15,389 nucleotides of DNA from Pseudomonadota bacterium (GTDB lineage Bacteria; Desulfobacterota; Desulfobacteria; Desulfobacterales; RPRI01): positions 1 through 15,389 of the forward strand of contig JAHJQU010000482.1 of NCBI GenBank assembly GCA_018819005.1, given 5' to 3'. Below, piece after piece: positions 14,251 to 15,389 of the stretch (position 1 is its first letter; each line of letters starts with the position of its first letter). The notes under the pieces are model-generated. The model was not told where the DNA came from. It saw nothing but the letters and a program-made list of their open reading frames with translations, and did not search any database. The translations under genes were made by a program, and so were the position numbers.

Positions 14251-15389
14251 ATGGTGACTGATTTGGAGATGAAAACCCTTATAATTGGAAGCAGCCCCTG
14301 TGCTGTAAATATTGCCAAAGAGCTTCTTGAAAGCGGAAACGGAATCATCATCGCATTAAACAGAAATGAAGATTCATCTGCAATCAACGAATTCAGGGCC
14401 GCAGGCATTGATCCGGCATATATAATGACGGATACAAAAATTCTTTCCTGCCGGGGATGTGCCGGTGATTTTACCGTTGCCATGTCAAGCGGCGAGAAAA
14501 ATGTTTCCATAAAAATATCAGATATCGTTATAGCCGAAGAATATGAGAAAAGGCCCAATTTTTCAGTTTATGGTTTAAAACCAGCCCCGAATATTTTACC
14601 TCTCTCCTTTCTTGCCGATTACGCAATCCCTCTAAATGATGCCGTTAAACAGCTTCCGCAGGGCGGTAAAATAGTATTTCTTACCGGTCTCGGATATGAA
14701 AGCAATCCTGTAACTGCAGAAGAAATCATGCTTGCTTCCCTGAAGCTCCAGACGGACTTTAATCTGCAAACTTACATATTGACAGGCAATCTGAAGGTTG
14801 CTGGAAACGGACTCGAAAAACTATACAGGGAAACAAAAACAGCCGGAACGGTATATTTTAAATTCACAGATACCTCTCCCCGGATTCTGCAGGATGATGA
14901 AGGAAAAGTCGCAATTGAACTGAAAGACGAAATAACCCGGCTTAATTTCAGAATTACACCGGCGCTTACCGTTGTTGATGAAACCATATCTCCGTCCGGT
15001 TATCTGAAAGAGCTTGCGGCGGTTTTCGGCCTTCATACGGGTGCAGACGGATTCCTTCAATCCGGGAACCTGCACCGGACAGGCATATATACAAACAGAA
15101 AAGGCATCTTTGTTGCGGGACCGTCAAGAAGCGTTCTGAATGCTGCCGACAATGTAACCGATTCAGCCAATGCGGCAATATTGACTTCAGATACGGGATT
15201 TGCCGTAAAAAAAGAGCCAAAACCGACCGCCGAAATTCGCAGCGGCTCATGTGTCAGATGCCTTACCTGTTACAGATGCTGCCCCTACCGGGCTATTGAT
15301 CTTGATATCAGGCCTTCCGTCATGCCTGACGCATGCGAAGGTTGCGGGATCTGTTTCGCGGAATGCCCGAGAGGCGCCATTTCATTGAA
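14251..15389 (+). CDS. Second HdrA/QmoB-like subunit with two-cluster ferredoxin module (3' partial)
   Basis: The open frame from ATG 14251 reaches the window end without a stop (379 codons plus two bases), so the gene is cut by the edge. The N-terminal ~320 residues have an HdrA/QmoB-like outline. The start is TLIIGSSPCAVNIAKELLESG, where the glycine-rich nucleotide motif is degenerate, and SCRGCAG follows. The late part has VFGLHTGADGFLQSGN and GIFVAGPSRSV, the usual HdrA C-terminal FAD-domain landmarks. A ferredoxin module then carries Cys334/337/340/344 and Cys362/365/368/372, two CxxCxxCxxxCP sets typical of [4Fe-4S] clusters. QmoB-like proteins often continue into further ferredoxin, HdrA or MvhD-like parts, which would lie beyond the edge. 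The start is uncertain: an in-frame ATG at 14269 is directly abutted by GGAG, too close to serve it, while AAGGGG (14231-14236) lies 14 bases before 14251. It is probably an electron-transfer partner of the preceding protein. Confidence 0.84.
   Translation, partial: MVTDLEMKTLIIGSSPCAVNIAKELLESGNGIIIALNRNEDSSAINEFRAAGIDPAYIMTDTKILSCRGCAGDFTVAMSSGEKNVSIKISDIVIAEEYEKRPNFSVYGLKPAPNILPLSFLADYAIPLNDAVKQLPQGGKIVFLTGLGYESNPVTAEEIMLASLKLQTDFNLQTYILTGNLKVAGNGLEKLYRETKTAGTVYFKFTDTSPRILQDDEGKVAIELKDEITRLNFRITPALTVVDETISPSGYLKELAAVFGLHTGADGFLQSGNLHRTGIYTNRKGIFVAGPSRSVLNAADNVTDSANAAILTSDTGFAVKKEPKPTAEIRSGSCVRCLTCYRCCPYRAIDLDIRPSVMPDACEGCGICFAECPRGAISL

Noticed and set aside
1..15389. CRISPR arrays, tRNA or rRNA genes, insertion sequences and transposases
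   Set aside because: No regularly spaced repeats, no cloverleaf or rRNA-like conserved stretches and no transposase motifs were seen. Nearly all sequence is accounted for by the + strand genes.

Overview
The window suggests an anaerobic deltaproteobacterium (Desulfobacterota, probably a sulfate reducer of the Desulfobacterales type). The reasons are HdrA/QmoA-like flavoprotein genes, a stand-alone PocR-domain gene and a myxobacteria/deltaproteobacteria-style arrangement of the polyunsaturated fatty acid (PUFA) synthase subunit. This is inference from gene content; there is no rRNA or other taxonomic marker. All recognisable genes lie on the + strand. Their gaps or overlaps are -4, -8, 5, 19, 19, 8, 2, 61 and 5 bases, so they look like one long transcription unit that runs off the right edge.

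Layout: (1) 1-79, a short leader with no recognised gene. (2) 80-847, a TauE/SafE-family permease. (3) 844-993, a possible 49-residue small protein bridging the permease and the next gene. (4) 986-7909, a very large PfaC/Pfa3-type PUFA-synthase subunit ordered KS - chain-length-factor-like KS - AT - DH - DH, without ACP, KR or ER. (5) A stable hairpin in a REP-like sequence at the end of that gene. (6) 7915-12604, a complete olefin cluster oleA-oleB-oleC-oleD. (7) 12607-13107, a free-standing PocR sensory domain. (8) 13169-14245, an HdrA/QmoA-like flavoprotein. (9) 14251 to the window end, a second HdrA-like protein, cut by the edge, with a degenerate nucleotide-binding motif and a two-cluster ferredoxin module.

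Working model: the Pfa-type subunit would act with ACP/KR/ER-bearing partners that are not in this window to build a polyunsaturated acyl chain. OleA would join two such chains head to head, OleD would reduce the keto acid, OleC would close a beta-lactone and OleB would decarboxylate it. The product would be a long polyunsaturated hydrocarbon of the hentriacontanonaene type known from Shewanella. The physical linkage of a Pfa-type synthase subunit and oleABCD in one unit, followed by a PocR domain (a family predicted to sense small hydrocarbon derivatives) and Hdr-like electron carriers, is the most notable feature. The individual enzyme assignments are strong. The product, the role of PocR and the role of the Hdr-like pair are inference.
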